64,000 bases of DNA, taken from assembly GCA_017516745.1 (NCBI GenBank), contig JAFXBF010000003.1:1-64000 (forward strand). Reading direction: 5' to 3'. Within the stretch, counting starts at the first letter, position 1, and every line of letters begins with the position of its first letter. The stretch comes from Clostridia bacterium (GTDB taxonomy: Bacteria; Bacillota; Clostridia; Oscillospirales; Acutalibacteraceae). Position numbers and translations under genes: made by a program. Below, piece by piece: positions 53,314 through 61,134 of the stretch. Under the pieces are notes generated by a model that worked only from the letters and a program-made list of their open reading frames with translations, did no database searches and was not told where the DNA came from.

Positions 53314-53382
53314 CGCAAAATTATATATTTTTTCGAAAAAATGCAAATTCCAACCCGACTTGCTGGACTTTTTTACCCGATT

Positions 53383-53392
53383 GCTATACAAT
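53383..53392 (+). promoter_or_regulatory. Extended -10 promoter of HTH-lipase gene
   Basis: TGCTATACAAT (about 53382-53392) forms an extended -10. The best upstream match, TTGCTG at 53360-53365, is 19 bp away, so the -35 is weak. Start about 40 bp before the ATG. Confidence 0.5.
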
Positions 53393-53432
53393 AAAAATAC
53401 AACACAAAACTTGATTGTACCGAGGTGCAGTA

Positions 53433-55070
53433 ATGAATTTAGGTGAAAGAATATTAGACCTGCGCAAAAAGAGCGGTCTTTCCCAGGAGGAGCTTGCCGA
53501 AAAATTAGGCGTGTCACGCCAGTCGGTTTCAAAATGGGAAACGGGTAACGTTATGCCCGATATTGACAAGGCTGTTGCAATGTGTGAGCTTTTCGGTGTA
53601 ACAACGGATTACCTTCTCAAGGGCAAGGCAGACCACGCAAGCGCAGTATATAACGATGTTCTGGAAGAAGAAATTATCGGCGAAATTCCCTGCGATGAAG
53701 AGGACGAAGCTGCCGAAATCCACGCAGACTCAACGGAAACTCACGATGTAAAGCCGCCTTTACATGAGGAAGAGAAGGATAAAAAAGAAGAAAAGCCTGC
53801 CTATCTCAAAGCAATTGCAGGTGTGCTTGCGGTTATTCTTGTTTTTGCAATAATTCTGCCCATTCCGCTCGGCGGATACAAAAGGCTGTGGGCAAAGTTT
53901 ACAGAGCCGCCTGTTGCCTACCCGTACGTGCTTGTTCACGGTATGGGCGGTTGGGGCGAAGGCGCAGGCATCAACAGCCTTTCACCCTATTGGGGCTCGG
54001 TTACGGGCAGCCTTTCAGCTTACCTGCGCTCAACAGATATAAAGGTTGCGGAAGCCAATGTCGGCCCGTTTTCAAGTGCGTGGGACAGAGCTTGTGAGCT
54101 TTATGCCCAGCTTACGGGTATGAGGGTTGACTACGGTGAGGCACATTCAAAAATCCACGGCCACGACCGTTACGGAAAAACATATACAACAAAGCTCGTC
54201 GAAGGCTGGGGTGATGAAACTGAAGGCGGCCAGCTTCAGAAAATCAATCTCATCGGCCACTCCTTCGGCGGTAATACAATCCGCCTGCTCACAAGTCTGC
54301 TTGAATACGGCAGCCCTGAAGAACAGCAGGCAAGCGGTGACGAGGTTTCCGAACTTTTTACAGGCGGTAAGGGCGAATATATCAACAGCGTTACAACCCT
54401 ATGTTCACCGCATAACGGCTCAACTCTTTACTATGTCGTGGACAGATACAACCTTATTCAGACAGCACTCGGTGTGCTCTATGCCGCAGGCGGTGTGACG
54501 GATGTTATCGAAGGCGGACTGATAGATTTCAACCTTGACCACTTCGGCATCCAATCGGGCACAAGCGAAACACTTTCGCTTATCAATCAGAAATTCAGCA
54601 CAGGCACAGATAATGCCTTTTACGATTTGTCGCCGCACGGTGCTGCTGAGCTCAACAAAACAATAAAAACGGTTGACAGCGTCTATTATTTCTCCTACGC
54701 CTATTGCACAACGGATAAATCCGTGCTTTCAAATCATCAGATTCCGAGAAAATCCACTCTGCTCGTGCTTATGCCCGTTGCAACACTTATCGGCAGATAT
54801 ACAAACACAAGCGACTCTGCAGCAATAAAAATTGATGAAAGCTGGCTTCCAAATGACGGCCTTGTAAATGTCGTCTCCGCACAGTGTCCGAGCGATGAAG
54901 AAATGTTCAGTTACACCGCCGATACTGAAATCGAGCGTGGCAGGTGGTACGTTTTCCCCACTCTTGAAGGCGACCACGGCACGGTAATCGGTATGAACGG
55001 TAACGTGCAGAAAACCCACAGCTTCTATACCGACCATATGGCAATAGTCGATGCCCTCCCCAGAAACTGA
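53433..55070 (+). CDS. XRE-type HTH regulator fused through one membrane span to a lipase domain
   Basis: 545-aa protein of unusual layout. Residues 3-62 are an XRE helix-turn-helix (GLSQEELAEKLGVSRQSVSK). Residues 75-122 are a charged cytoplasmic linker. Residues 124-146 span the membrane, and residues 163-545 are a complete family I.5-like lipase outside the cell. Catalytic residues are S277 (GHSFGG), D475 (LPNDGLV) and H515 (EGDHG). Zinc ligands D218, H238, H244 and D369 are all kept. The frame is continuous. The ATG at 53433 follows GAGGTG. A paralogous secreted lipase lies at 48307. A lipid-sensing one-component regulator is the inferred role. Confidence 0.85.
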   Translation: MNLGERILDLRKKSGLSQEELAEKLGVSRQSVSKWETGNVMPDIDKAVAMCELFGVTTDYLLKGKADHASAVYNDVLEEEIIGEIPCDEEDEAAEIHADSTETHDVKPPLHEEEKDKKEEKPAYLKAIAGVLAVILVFAIILPIPLGGYKRLWAKFTEPPVAYPYVLVHGMGGWGEGAGINSLSPYWGSVTGSLSAYLRSTDIKVAEANVGPFSSAWDRACELYAQLTGMRVDYGEAHSKIHGHDRYGKTYTTKLVEGWGDETEGGQLQKINLIGHSFGGNTIRLLTSLLEYGSPEEQQASGDEVSELFTGGKGEYINSVTTLCSPHNGSTLYYVVDRYNLIQTALGVLYAAGGVTDVIEGGLIDFNLDHFGIQSGTSETLSLINQKFSTGTDNAFYDLSPHGAAELNKTIKTVDSVYYFSYAYCTTDKSVLSNHQIPRKSTLLVLMPVATLIGRYTNTSDSAAIKIDESWLPNDGLVNVVSAQCPSDEEMFSYTADTEIERGRWYVFPTLEGDHGTVIGMNGNVQKTHSFYTDHMAIVDALPRN

Positions 55071-55088
55071 AACCTATAAACCATTCCC

Positions 55089-55123
55089 AACTGCGGTGCA
55101 TTCCAATGTGCCGCAGTTGTTTT
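55089..55123 (+). terminator. Terminator of HTH-lipase gene
   Basis: AACTGCGG/CCGCAGTT stem followed by GTTTT. Confidence 0.8.
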
Positions 55124-55187
55124 ATAGATTTTCATAACACATATTTCCGATTCTGTGCCTACTCTAAAACTATTTTTCAAAAAAATC

Positions 55188-55216
55188 TTGACAAATGCTT
55201 TTATATTTGCTATACT
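55188..55216 (+). promoter_or_regulatory. tRNA operon promoter
   Basis: TTGACA (55188-55193), 17 bp, TATACT (55211-55216) with extended TGc. Confidence 0.9.
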
Positions 55217-55244
55217 TCAAAAGCTGTTGATTTTACAGCCATTT

Positions 55245-55321
55245 GGGCCATTAGCTCAGTTGGTTAGAGCAACCGGCTCATAACCGGTCGGTCCGGGGTT
55301 CGAGTCCCTGATGGCCCACCA
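55245..55321 (+). tRNA. tRNA with CAU anticodon (Met or Ile2)
   Basis: 77-nt cloverleaf with encoded CCA. The acceptor GGGCCAT pairs with ATGGCCC, the D-arm is GCTCAGTTGGTTAGAGC, the anticodon loop CTCATAA and the T-arm GGGTTCGAGTCCC. CAT reads Met, or AUA if C34 is modified by TilS (gene at 4365). The identity elements were not decisive by eye. Confidence 0.95.
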
Positions 55322-55331
55322 AATTTAATAT

Positions 55332-55407
55332 AGGGGTATAGCTCAGTTGGTAGAGCAGCGGTCTCCAAAACCGCGTGCCGAGGGTTCAAGTCCTTCTGCC
55401 CCTGCCA
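55332..55407 (+). tRNA. tRNA-Trp (CCA)
   Basis: 76-nt cloverleaf with encoded CCA. The acceptor AGGGGTA pairs with TGCCCCT, the anticodon loop CTCCAAA has anticodon CCA, and the T-arm is AGGGTTCAAGTCCTT. Its 3' end faces the integrase of the element downstream and is the probable integration target. Confidence 0.96.
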
Positions 55408-55409
55408 TG

Positions 55410-55451
55410 AAATCGTTGAAAAATCAAGGTTTTTCAGCGATTTTTCTTTTT
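55410..55451 (+). terminator. Terminator of tRNA operon
   Basis: AAATCGTTGAAAAA pairs with TTTTTCAGCGATTT (one G-T pair), followed by TTTTTCTTTTT. Confidence 0.8.
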
Positions 55452-55522
55452 AATTCAATTACTTTCAGAGATCAATTTTCTTGCTTTTTCCTGCAAAATA
55501 TATGGTTTTTTCGAGATTTTTA

Positions 55523-55540
55523 CTGTCAAATTTACTGTCA
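55523..55540 (+). promoter_or_regulatory. Candidate left arm-type integrase sites
   Basis: CTGTCAAATTTACTGTCA contains TGTCA at 55524 and 55536, a 12-bp period. The same TGTCARATTTRC unit occurs three times in the same orientation at 59251-59279. Paired arm sites at both ends are typical of tyrosine recombinase elements. Confidence 0.5.
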
Positions 55541-55573
55541 GAAAACATACTGAAAAACCGCTTGAAATCAAGC

Positions 55574-55611
55574 AATAAAGGCTGCCTTGTTTATGCAAGA
55601 CAGCCTTTATT
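55574..55611 (-). terminator. Terminator of integrase gene
   Basis: AATAAAGGCTG..CTTG pairs with CAAG..CAGCCTTTATT, 6 bp after the integrase stop on the minus strand. Confidence 0.85.
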
Positions 55612-55616
55612 CATTG

Positions 55617-56807
55617 TTAAATTATAAAATTATTCATTACCGCATCCTTATAACTATCAAATATGCTTACATAAATCCTTGCTGTAAAAGCGGGATCACT
55701 GTGTCCTAAAAGTTTGGACACGAGTTCAATCTGACCCTTTGAATGCATATAAGCCATAGAGGCGAAGGTGTGTCTGAGGGTATGTACTCCGCATTGCTTT
55801 ATTCCGGCGTATTTAAGAATGGAATAAAACCTTTTATCAAAGCTTCTTTCGCCGAAAATTGCGCCGTTAGGTCCATGTATTATAAGTCCGTCATATCCTT
55901 CGGGCTCGGCTGCTTTCAGTTCTTTGATAATGTTCAATACCTCCGGATTGAGCTTCATCTTTCGGATGGAGTTGTTGGTTTTGGGTGTTTGTACATACCG
56001 CTTTTTCTTTCCGGTGCTTTTTCCGTTTTCATCACGCTCTTTAACCGCAGTGACGGTTTTGTTAATATGATACACACCGGTTTCAAAATCGATATCGGAA
56101 TACTTTGTTGCAAGTGCCTCACCAAGTCTTATCCCTGTGTTAAGCATAAAGATAAAGAAAATACCTTGGTGAAATCTATTAACTCCGTTTTTATACTTTG
56201 CTGTACACGCTTTCTTGAATCTTTCGATTTCGTCATTGTTGAACACAATGATCTTTTCTTTTTCTTCCTCATCTTCATTGATGATAGTTTTGTCAGCTTT
56301 CAGTGTGATAAGCCAAACCGGATTAAGTTTTGCCATATTGTTTGCAACGGCAAATTTGAAAAAATCGGACAAAAAATCCTTTGTCTTCTTCTGTGTGCTG
56401 TACTTATATCCTTGATTCTTGACATAATCAAGAACAGCTTGTGCTGCGTAAACATCAAAATCACTAATCTTTGTAATGCCAACATAGTCTAAAGCTGGAG
56501 AAACCTGATATTTGAAAGTTTGCTCCAAACGGTCAAATGAACTGCTTTTCACCTTGTTAATTTTGATTTTATACAGCCACTTTTCCATTTCAGCTTTAAG
56601 TGTACAGCCATTCTTGTCATAGCTCTTAGGATTCCAATCCTGTAGGAAGTCATCTCTTTTGGCTTTAACATCGCTTCTGGTTTTTCCGTAAAGCGATTTT
56701 GTGATTTTTTTGCCTGTCAGTCCATCAATACCCAAGGTCAGTTCACAACACCAACGATCATCCGATTTTCTTCGGTATATCGTATCCTTTGGTTTTTCGT
56801 AATACAT
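55617..56807 (-). CDS. Tyrosine recombinase (integrase)
   Basis: 396-aa phage/ICE-type integrase. An N-terminal arm-binding AP2-like part (DRWCCELTLGIDGLTGKKI) and a SAM-like core-binding domain precede the catalytic domain. Catalytic residues are the Arg in GIRLGEAL, HTLRHTFA (His-x-x-Arg), the His in LLGHSDP and the nucleophile Tyr in ARIYVSIF. It points toward tRNA-Trp 210 bp away, as expected for the element's att end. AAGGAG precedes the ATG. Confidence 0.93.
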   Translation of the reverse strand: MYYEKPKDTIYRRKSDDRWCCELTLGIDGLTGKKITKSLYGKTRSDVKAKRDDFLQDWNPKSYDKNGCTLKAEMEKWLYKIKINKVKSSSFDRLEQTFKYQVSPALDYVGITKISDFDVYAAQAVLDYVKNQGYKYSTQKKTKDFLSDFFKFAVANNMAKLNPVWLITLKADKTIINEDEEEKEKIIVFNNDEIERFKKACTAKYKNGVNRFHQGIFFIFMLNTGIRLGEALATKYSDIDFETGVYHINKTVTAVKERDENGKSTGKKKRYVQTPKTNNSIRKMKLNPEVLNIIKELKAAEPEGYDGLIIHGPNGAIFGERSFDKRFYSILKYAGIKQCGVHTLRHTFASMAYMHSKGQIELVSKLLGHSDPAFTARIYVSIFDSYKDAVMNNFII

Positions 56808-56913
56808 TGAGTTACTCCTTGATTAATTGAATTGTTTCTTTTTCTGAATATTTAATTCTTTAGGTGCTCAGCTGCCGGTTTTAAACCGGCAGCTGATAAT
56901 CTGTTTTTGTTTT

Positions 56914-57120
56914 TCAACATTTAATTCTTTTTTCGCTGTTTTGTTCCCATTCGAGAAGAAGGTCTTCGCGGATAAAGAATTTACCAGAAAGGTAAAACGC
57001 AGGAAAATCCTTGCGTCGAACAAGTGCATAGGCAGCATCATTTCCGATTCCGTAACGGTCTTTAAGATCCTTTACTTTCAGAAGCTTGTGGCTTGTATTG
57101 ATATCTACGATGGTGTTCAC
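56914..57120 (-). CDS. Excisionase-like HTH protein
   Basis: 68-aa winged-helix protein (LLKVKDLKDRYGIGND, FPAFYLSGKFFIREDLLLEW), the usual excisionase/MerR-like fold. It lies just upstream of the integrase with which it is probably coexpressed. The GTG at 57120 is directly on the AAAAGGGGG site. An in-frame ATC 6 nt further resembles the terS situation, so the exact start is unclear. Confidence 0.75.
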   Translation of the reverse strand: MNTIVDINTSHKLLKVKDLKDRYGIGNDAAYALVRRKDFPAFYLSGKFFIREDLLLEWEQNSEKRIKC

Positions 57121-57474
57121 CCCCTTTTAACTCATGCTTATGATGAAGGCATAAAAGATTTACATTCATCAGAAGATTGCAACACAGGAGGTGTTGAGAG
57201 GAGCATACAGACAATAACCTTGTGTTTCAATCTTCAAAGAAAGTATGTAAGATTGAAAGAATTTTTGATAAAATTGTGTTATCTCAATTCAGAAATTGTC
57301 TTTTATGCTTTGGATTTATATTTAATCTTTCTTTCAATATTAATTGTATCAATACACTTATCTTAAGTCCACGCGTAATAGCGCACGATCTTTAACGCGA
57401 ATTACGAATTATGGCCGTCTATAGCGCACAAATCAACCGATTTCAATAGATCCGGAGGATTTGTGCGCTCATTA
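57121..57474. repeat. Structured intergenic region with inverted repeats
   Basis: 354 bp without a credible gene. One copy of the element's GAAAGTATGTAAGA repeat is at 57239-57259, embedded in a TTTCAATCTT/AAGATTGAAA inverted repeat. CGTAAT/ATTACG flanks 57376-57409. A perfect 12-bp inverted repeat AGCGCACAAATC/GATTTGTGCGCT is at 57423-57434 and 57458-57469, with a 23-nt loop. No T-run, so an origin or regulatory role is as likely as termination. Confidence 0.55.
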
Positions 57475-58536
57475 TTAATTGAACGGTGAATAAGTAACGT
57501 AGCCGTCTTTTACTTTTTTAAATCCGAGTGTTGACGATATGTGCTTCTTTACGGTATTGACCGATATATCCAAGACATTTGCTAAATCTGAAATCTTCGC
57601 TGTGCCGTCATCGCTTTTGATGTTCTTATAAGCACTAATCAACTTTTCTGCTTTCTGCTTTTTTGCGTTTTTTGACTTTCTGAATAGATCATCTTTAGTG
57701 TTGAGGTTCTGATATTTTGAGGAATCGATGCTAAAAATGCCGTCTTTGAAAATGACATTAAGCGGCGGATGCGGTGGGAAATGTCTTGAGACAATTTTAA
57801 TATGTTCCTTTTTACAGTCGTTCTTCTCATATACTCTTGTTATGCCTACGAGAGTCTGAGCGTACCTGCCAAAAATTGATGAACCTGAAATCATATCAAT
57901 AGAGCTTGTATATCCTTCAGTTGCCTTTTTAACATGATGGCAAAGAATTATTGAGGACCGTAAAGCGGCAGCCAGTCTGTCCATCTCTTTCATAAAATGA
58001 TCAACGTCTTCAGACTGACTTTCGCGACCGTTTAAAAAGTTATATACAGAATCAATAATAATTGCACTATACAAGTCCGATTGAACATTTTCAATCATTG
58101 CGTTAACAAATGATGTTGTTTCAGTATAGCCATTCATATTTGTAACTGTGATATGATTCATGCAATCCTTACTGATTGAACGATTTTGACAAATTTGTTC
58201 AATACGCTTATAAGTTTCAGCTGCGCCATTTTCAATGTCACAAATGAAAACGTTACCGCATTCGCATTTGTGCTCAAGCCATTCTCCGCCGCAGGCAATG
58301 GCAATAGCAAGGTCAGCAGTAAGATATGATTTGCCTGCTTTTGCCGGACCGTACACAATCATCTTATGTCCTCGATGCAGCAACCCGTTAATAAGAACAG
58401 GAGCAGGCAAAACATAATCTTCAACCTTGTTAAGCGGCATAGCATCAAAAAGCTCGGTTTTGAAGTGCAGCTGAGAAACATCCGGTAAATTACACGGATT
58501 TATTACCGGAGCAGATTCTGTAACAAGGTTCATCAT
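57475..58536 (-). CDS. RepA/RecA-fold replication ATPase
   Basis: 353-aa P-loop ATPase of the RepA/KaiC-like hexameric helicase group. Walker A is YGPAKAGKSYL, Walker B IIIDSVYNF, and sensor-like LCHHVKKATEG is typical. The C-terminal 60 residues form a winged helix (KISDLANVLDISVNTVKKHI). Probably the element's replication or mobilisation helicase. 3 bp downstream of the DUF669-like gene, so cotranscribed. Confidence 0.8.
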   Translation of the reverse strand: MMNLVTESAPVINPCNLPDVSQLHFKTELFDAMPLNKVEDYVLPAPVLINGLLHRGHKMIVYGPAKAGKSYLTADLAIAIACGGEWLEHKCECGNVFICDIENGAAETYKRIEQICQNRSISKDCMNHITVTNMNGYTETTSFVNAMIENVQSDLYSAIIIDSVYNFLNGRESQSEDVDHFMKEMDRLAAALRSSIILCHHVKKATEGYTSSIDMISGSSIFGRYAQTLVGITRVYEKNDCKKEHIKIVSRHFPPHPPLNVIFKDGIFSIDSSKYQNLNTKDDLFRKSKNAKKQKAEKLISAYKNIKSDDGTAKISDLANVLDISVNTVKKHISSTLGFKKVKDGYVTYSPFN

Positions 58537-58539
58537 AAG

Positions 58540-58953
58540 TTAATTCCTTGGAATGAATTTGTCCACTGAGTTAATAGTCTTGAAGTCGAGCTTCTTTTGG
58601 ATGATGTGGCAACCACCCTCTTTGCCAACAATTTCGTCCCACGCAGGTGGTGCATCTTCTTCGGGTGTCATACCGATAGCTGCGAAGAAATCGCTGATCA
58701 TCTGAATGTTACCTTCTGTAAGAAACAGCTTTTGATTGATGACAACATTACCGTGCTCGTTGTCGATTTCCAGACGAAGGTTAGCTACGGGACAAGATGT
58801 GGAATCGTCCTCATAAAAGTCCTTCTCAAAGTGTACAACTTTGAAACGGTAGTGACCTTCGCTGAGGAGAATGAACTCCTCTGTTTTTGCAAGCGGGCTT
58901 TCCCAGCCCATTACTGAATCTGTGCTCTTGCGAGCGTTCGGAAAATCTGTCAT
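58540..58953 (-). CDS. DUF669-like single-strand DNA-associated protein
   Basis: 137-aa protein. LLSEGHYRFKVVHFEKDFY, VANLRLEIDNEHGN and the C-terminal FKTINSVDKFIP match the DUF669 pattern seen beside phage or plasmid replication ATPases. Role in ssDNA handling is inferred from families in this slot. GAAAGGAG precedes the ATG; first gene of the operon with the ATPase. Confidence 0.7.
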   Translation of the reverse strand: MTDFPNARKSTDSVMGWESPLAKTEEFILLSEGHYRFKVVHFEKDFYEDDSTSCPVANLRLEIDNEHGNVVINQKLFLTEGNIQMISDFFAAIGMTPEEDAPPAWDEIVGKEGGCHIIQKKLDFKTINSVDKFIPRN

Positions 58954-59018
58954 TGAGATTTTCTCCTTTCATTTTTTATATTTGAGTAAAAACAAACGAG
59001 TTGTTTGCTATTCTCAAC

Positions 59019-59197
59019 GAAAGTATGTAAGACTGAAATGATTTTTGTGACATTTCTTGAAAACGCTGATAAAACTCATTCCCTCACCACACTTTTCGAA
59101 GAAAGTATGTAAGACTGAAATAAATTTTGCGATATTTCTTGAAACCACTGTTAAATCATCTCTTCCACTTGCTTTCAAGGAAAGTATGTAAGAGTGG
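59019..59197. repeat. Tandem ~80-bp direct repeats
   Basis: GAAAGTATGTAAGACTGAAAT starts identical units at 59019 and 59101; a partial unit starts at 59180 (GAAAGTATGTAAGAGTGG). Spacings are 82 and 79 bp. A fourth copy of the core is at 57239. Between cores, ATTTCTTGAAA is also conserved. On the plus strand every core reads Glu-Ser-Met-stop in the frame continuous with the previous unit. Possible iterons or regulator sites upstream of the replication operon. Confidence 0.65.
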
Positions 59198-59250
59198 CTT
59201 TCAAAAAGTAAAAACAACGAAATTCATACTTAAAACAACAGAAAAAAGGT

Positions 59251-59279
59251 GTCAGATTTGCTGTCAATTTTGCTGTCAA
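59251..59279 (+). promoter_or_regulatory. Candidate right arm-type integrase sites
   Basis: TGTCA at 59251, 59263 and 59275, 12-bp period, unit TGTCARATTTRC, matching 55523-55540 in sequence, period and orientation. Suggests the right end of the integrated element lies close by. No copy of the tRNA-Trp 3' end was seen after it. Confidence 0.5.
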
Positions 59280-59849
59280 AAACAGCGGTATATATAATAA
59301 ATAGTTAATAATTGATAGATAAAAGAGAATGCAAGGATATGCAAGTGATTTGCAAGTACTGTTTGGAATTCTCTTCACAAATATTAAGCTCAGGAAAATA
59401 ACAGTACCTGACATAGCAAGTCAAAGCGATACAAGCAGATTAGCAGAACAAGGCATAACAGGACATTACCAAGCATAACCCGGAAGAACTCATCATAGCA
59501 AAGCAAGACCTTTTCAACACAAAACAACGTCAGCGAAAAATATAAAGTAACAGACACGCAGTAAGCAACATCAAGCAGGAACAATTCGGCGATGGAAGGG
59601 TCGAGCAAGACAAGGCTTGCTCTCGCAAAAGAGGTTACAATGCAAAACGAAGCAAAAACCTGATGAAGGTCTTTGCTTCGGAAAAAGTTTGCTAAATAAA
59701 ATTTGCTTTATAGATTTTTTGAACATATTACGGTTGTTGTCTATTATACTGTTTATATTATTTACGATACTTGCGAAAACGGTTATTGTTAATCCCTCTT
59801 GCGGATAAAGATGTGCTTAGAAAAATGCTTAACTATAAAAAATGAAGGA
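59280..59849. other. Non-coding AT-rich stretch
   Basis: About 570 bp in which I see no gene. The plus strand of 59390-59650 is purine- and A-rich, with short broken frames that lack ribosome sites. Probably decayed mobile-element DNA. Confidence 0.4.
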
Positions 59850-59890
59850 AAAGCGGTATCACTCCGATTGAGGAGAGATACCGCTTTAAA
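59850..59890. terminator. Terminator-like hairpin
   Basis: AAAGCGGTATC/GATACCGCTTT perfect 11-bp stem with A/T-rich flanks on both sides. Confidence 0.7.
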
Positions 59891-59917
59891 TTTGTTTATC
59901 TAACTATTAATTGCAAT

Positions 59918-60250
59918 ATGAGCATGACAGAAATAGCTGACCTTTGTGAAAAATTTGATTTAATTTACAGCTCTCTCACTTTTCATTATGTCAGGGTTTT
60001 TGACACTTTCGCTAAGAATATGTATTCTGTTTTCAATGCAGGCGGTCAGCTTTTAATTTTGCAGGAGCATCCGATTATAACCTCTACCGTTGACAGCGCG
60101 CAGTTCAGACATATATTGGATGAGCAAATAGGCGGTCAACTCAAGGCAGGATTTACACTCAAAGCATTATACGAAGACCGTGACGGAGAAGGCAGAAACA
60201 TAATCGGCAAATATTATCCGCAGTATGTTGCAACGTTTGCGGTGAAATAA
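59918..60250 (+). pseudogene. Fragment of a SAM-dependent methyltransferase
   Basis: 110 codons matching only the C-terminal part of a class I methyltransferase: FDLIYSSLTFHYVR, NAGGQLLILQEHPI, then GRNIIGKYYPQYVATF. The SAM-binding N-terminal half is missing, and an internal segment between EHPI and the end appears deleted. No ribosome site. Truncated remnant. Confidence 0.7.
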
Positions 60251-60268
60251 AAAGGGGAAGTGAACCCT

Positions 60269-60355
60269 ATGTATAAATCCGAATTCTGTTAAGTGCATTA
60301 TGAAAAAGAATACAAAGTTGCATTTGTAAAAATGGAAGAAGTTTTATTCTTATGA
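60269..60355 (+). pseudogene. Short gene remnant with internal stop
   Basis: MYKSEFC-stop-VHYEKEYKVAFVKMEEV: a frame interrupted after seven codons. The wording resembles the start of small Clostridia proteins reading like VHYxxEYNVVFVKW, from memory only. GGGGAAGTG precedes the ATG. The rest of the gene is absent. Confidence 0.45.
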
Positions 60356-60443
60356 AAACTAATGCTCTCCTTTGTTTTTGTTATAGCCTATTACTATGTA
60401 AAGTGCAAATTGAGATGAGAAATTTAATATATTTGAAAAATAG

Positions 60444-60472
60444 TTGACAAAAACATTAGATTATTGTAAAAT
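60444..60472 (+). promoter_or_regulatory. Promoter of the ImmA/IrrE pair
   Basis: TTGACA (60444-60449), 17 bp, TAAAAT (60467-60472): strong, 33 bp before the first ATG. Confidence 0.85.
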
Positions 60473-60504
60473 AAGTTCGTAATATAATCGCAAAGGAGTA
60501 TAAA

Positions 60505-61134
60505 ATGCAGAATCAGTTTAATGATATTTTTTCTCACAGAGAATTACTTAGCTTAGCTTCAATTGTACAAGTTGGTGATGCAACATACCATGATTTAGTA
60601 AAATCGCAACAATTAATGTTTGACCACCCTTATTTCAATGATATAAGAGGTAGAATTAGGACTAAACTTGTACAGATGCAATGTGAAATTGAGAGTCACG
60701 ATCCTATGTTTCCATTTGAATTTGTGCAGCGCGAGTTTAAGTATAAGCAGATGATTCCTGAACTTAGAAGCAAAAATGCAATTATACATATAGCACGAAG
60801 CAAGTCGCCTGATGTGTTGCCATATGCTTCAAAATATAAAATTAACCTTTCAAACAATAACCATACATTATATCGACAGATGGTTTTTGATCTCAAGCAA
60901 ACTCCACCATATAGTGAGGAACCTTATTATGCTCTTCTAACTTTCGGCGGTTCTATTAACCCTTTTTCAGCTATCCAGTTTCCCGAACCTGGTTATACTG
61001 GTGTTGCAGAGAGTTTGCCTCTCCCTCAATTTGTCTTAAGCAATGAGACCGAAAATGCGCAGATTTTTGAGCGTAAGAAAGCTGCTTTAAAACAGAAGGT
61101 TTTAGACATTGGAATCAAGGAGATAGTTTCATGA
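60505..61134 (+). CDS. Hypothetical partner of XRE/ImmA-IrrE protein
   Basis: Not recognised. A 209-aa soluble protein, mixed alpha/beta, with EEPYYALLTFGGSINPFSAIQ and a C-terminal helix. GCAAAGGAG precedes the ATG. It overlaps the next gene by 4 bp (ATGA) and shares its promoter. The arrangement is like a two-gene toxin-antitoxin or defence unit, in which this would be the effector or target of the metallopeptidase. Confidence 0.7.
   Translation: MQNQFNDIFSHRELLSLASIVQVGDATYHDLVKSQQLMFDHPYFNDIRGRIRTKLVQMQCEIESHDPMFPFEFVQREFKYKQMIPELRSKNAIIHIARSKSPDVLPYASKYKINLSNNNHTLYRQMVFDLKQTPPYSEEPYYALLTFGGSINPFSAIQFPEPGYTGVAESLPLPQFVLSNETENAQIFERKKAALKQKVLDIGIKEIVS

Noticed and set aside
56941-57366. 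141-codon plus-strand frame over the excisionase and spacer
   Set aside because: Antisense to the excisionase-like gene and crosses the inverted repeats; no family resemblance.
59019-59197. CRISPR array
   Set aside because: Only two full and one partial unit, intervening sequences are themselves similar, and no cas genes are nearby.
55245-59290. Direct duplication of the tRNA-Trp 3' end as attR
   Set aside because: I searched by eye downstream of 59279 and found no copy, so the right boundary is left open.
59390-59608. Minus-strand 72-codon hydrophobic frame
   Set aside because: No ribosome site, no family resemblance, lies in decayed DNA.
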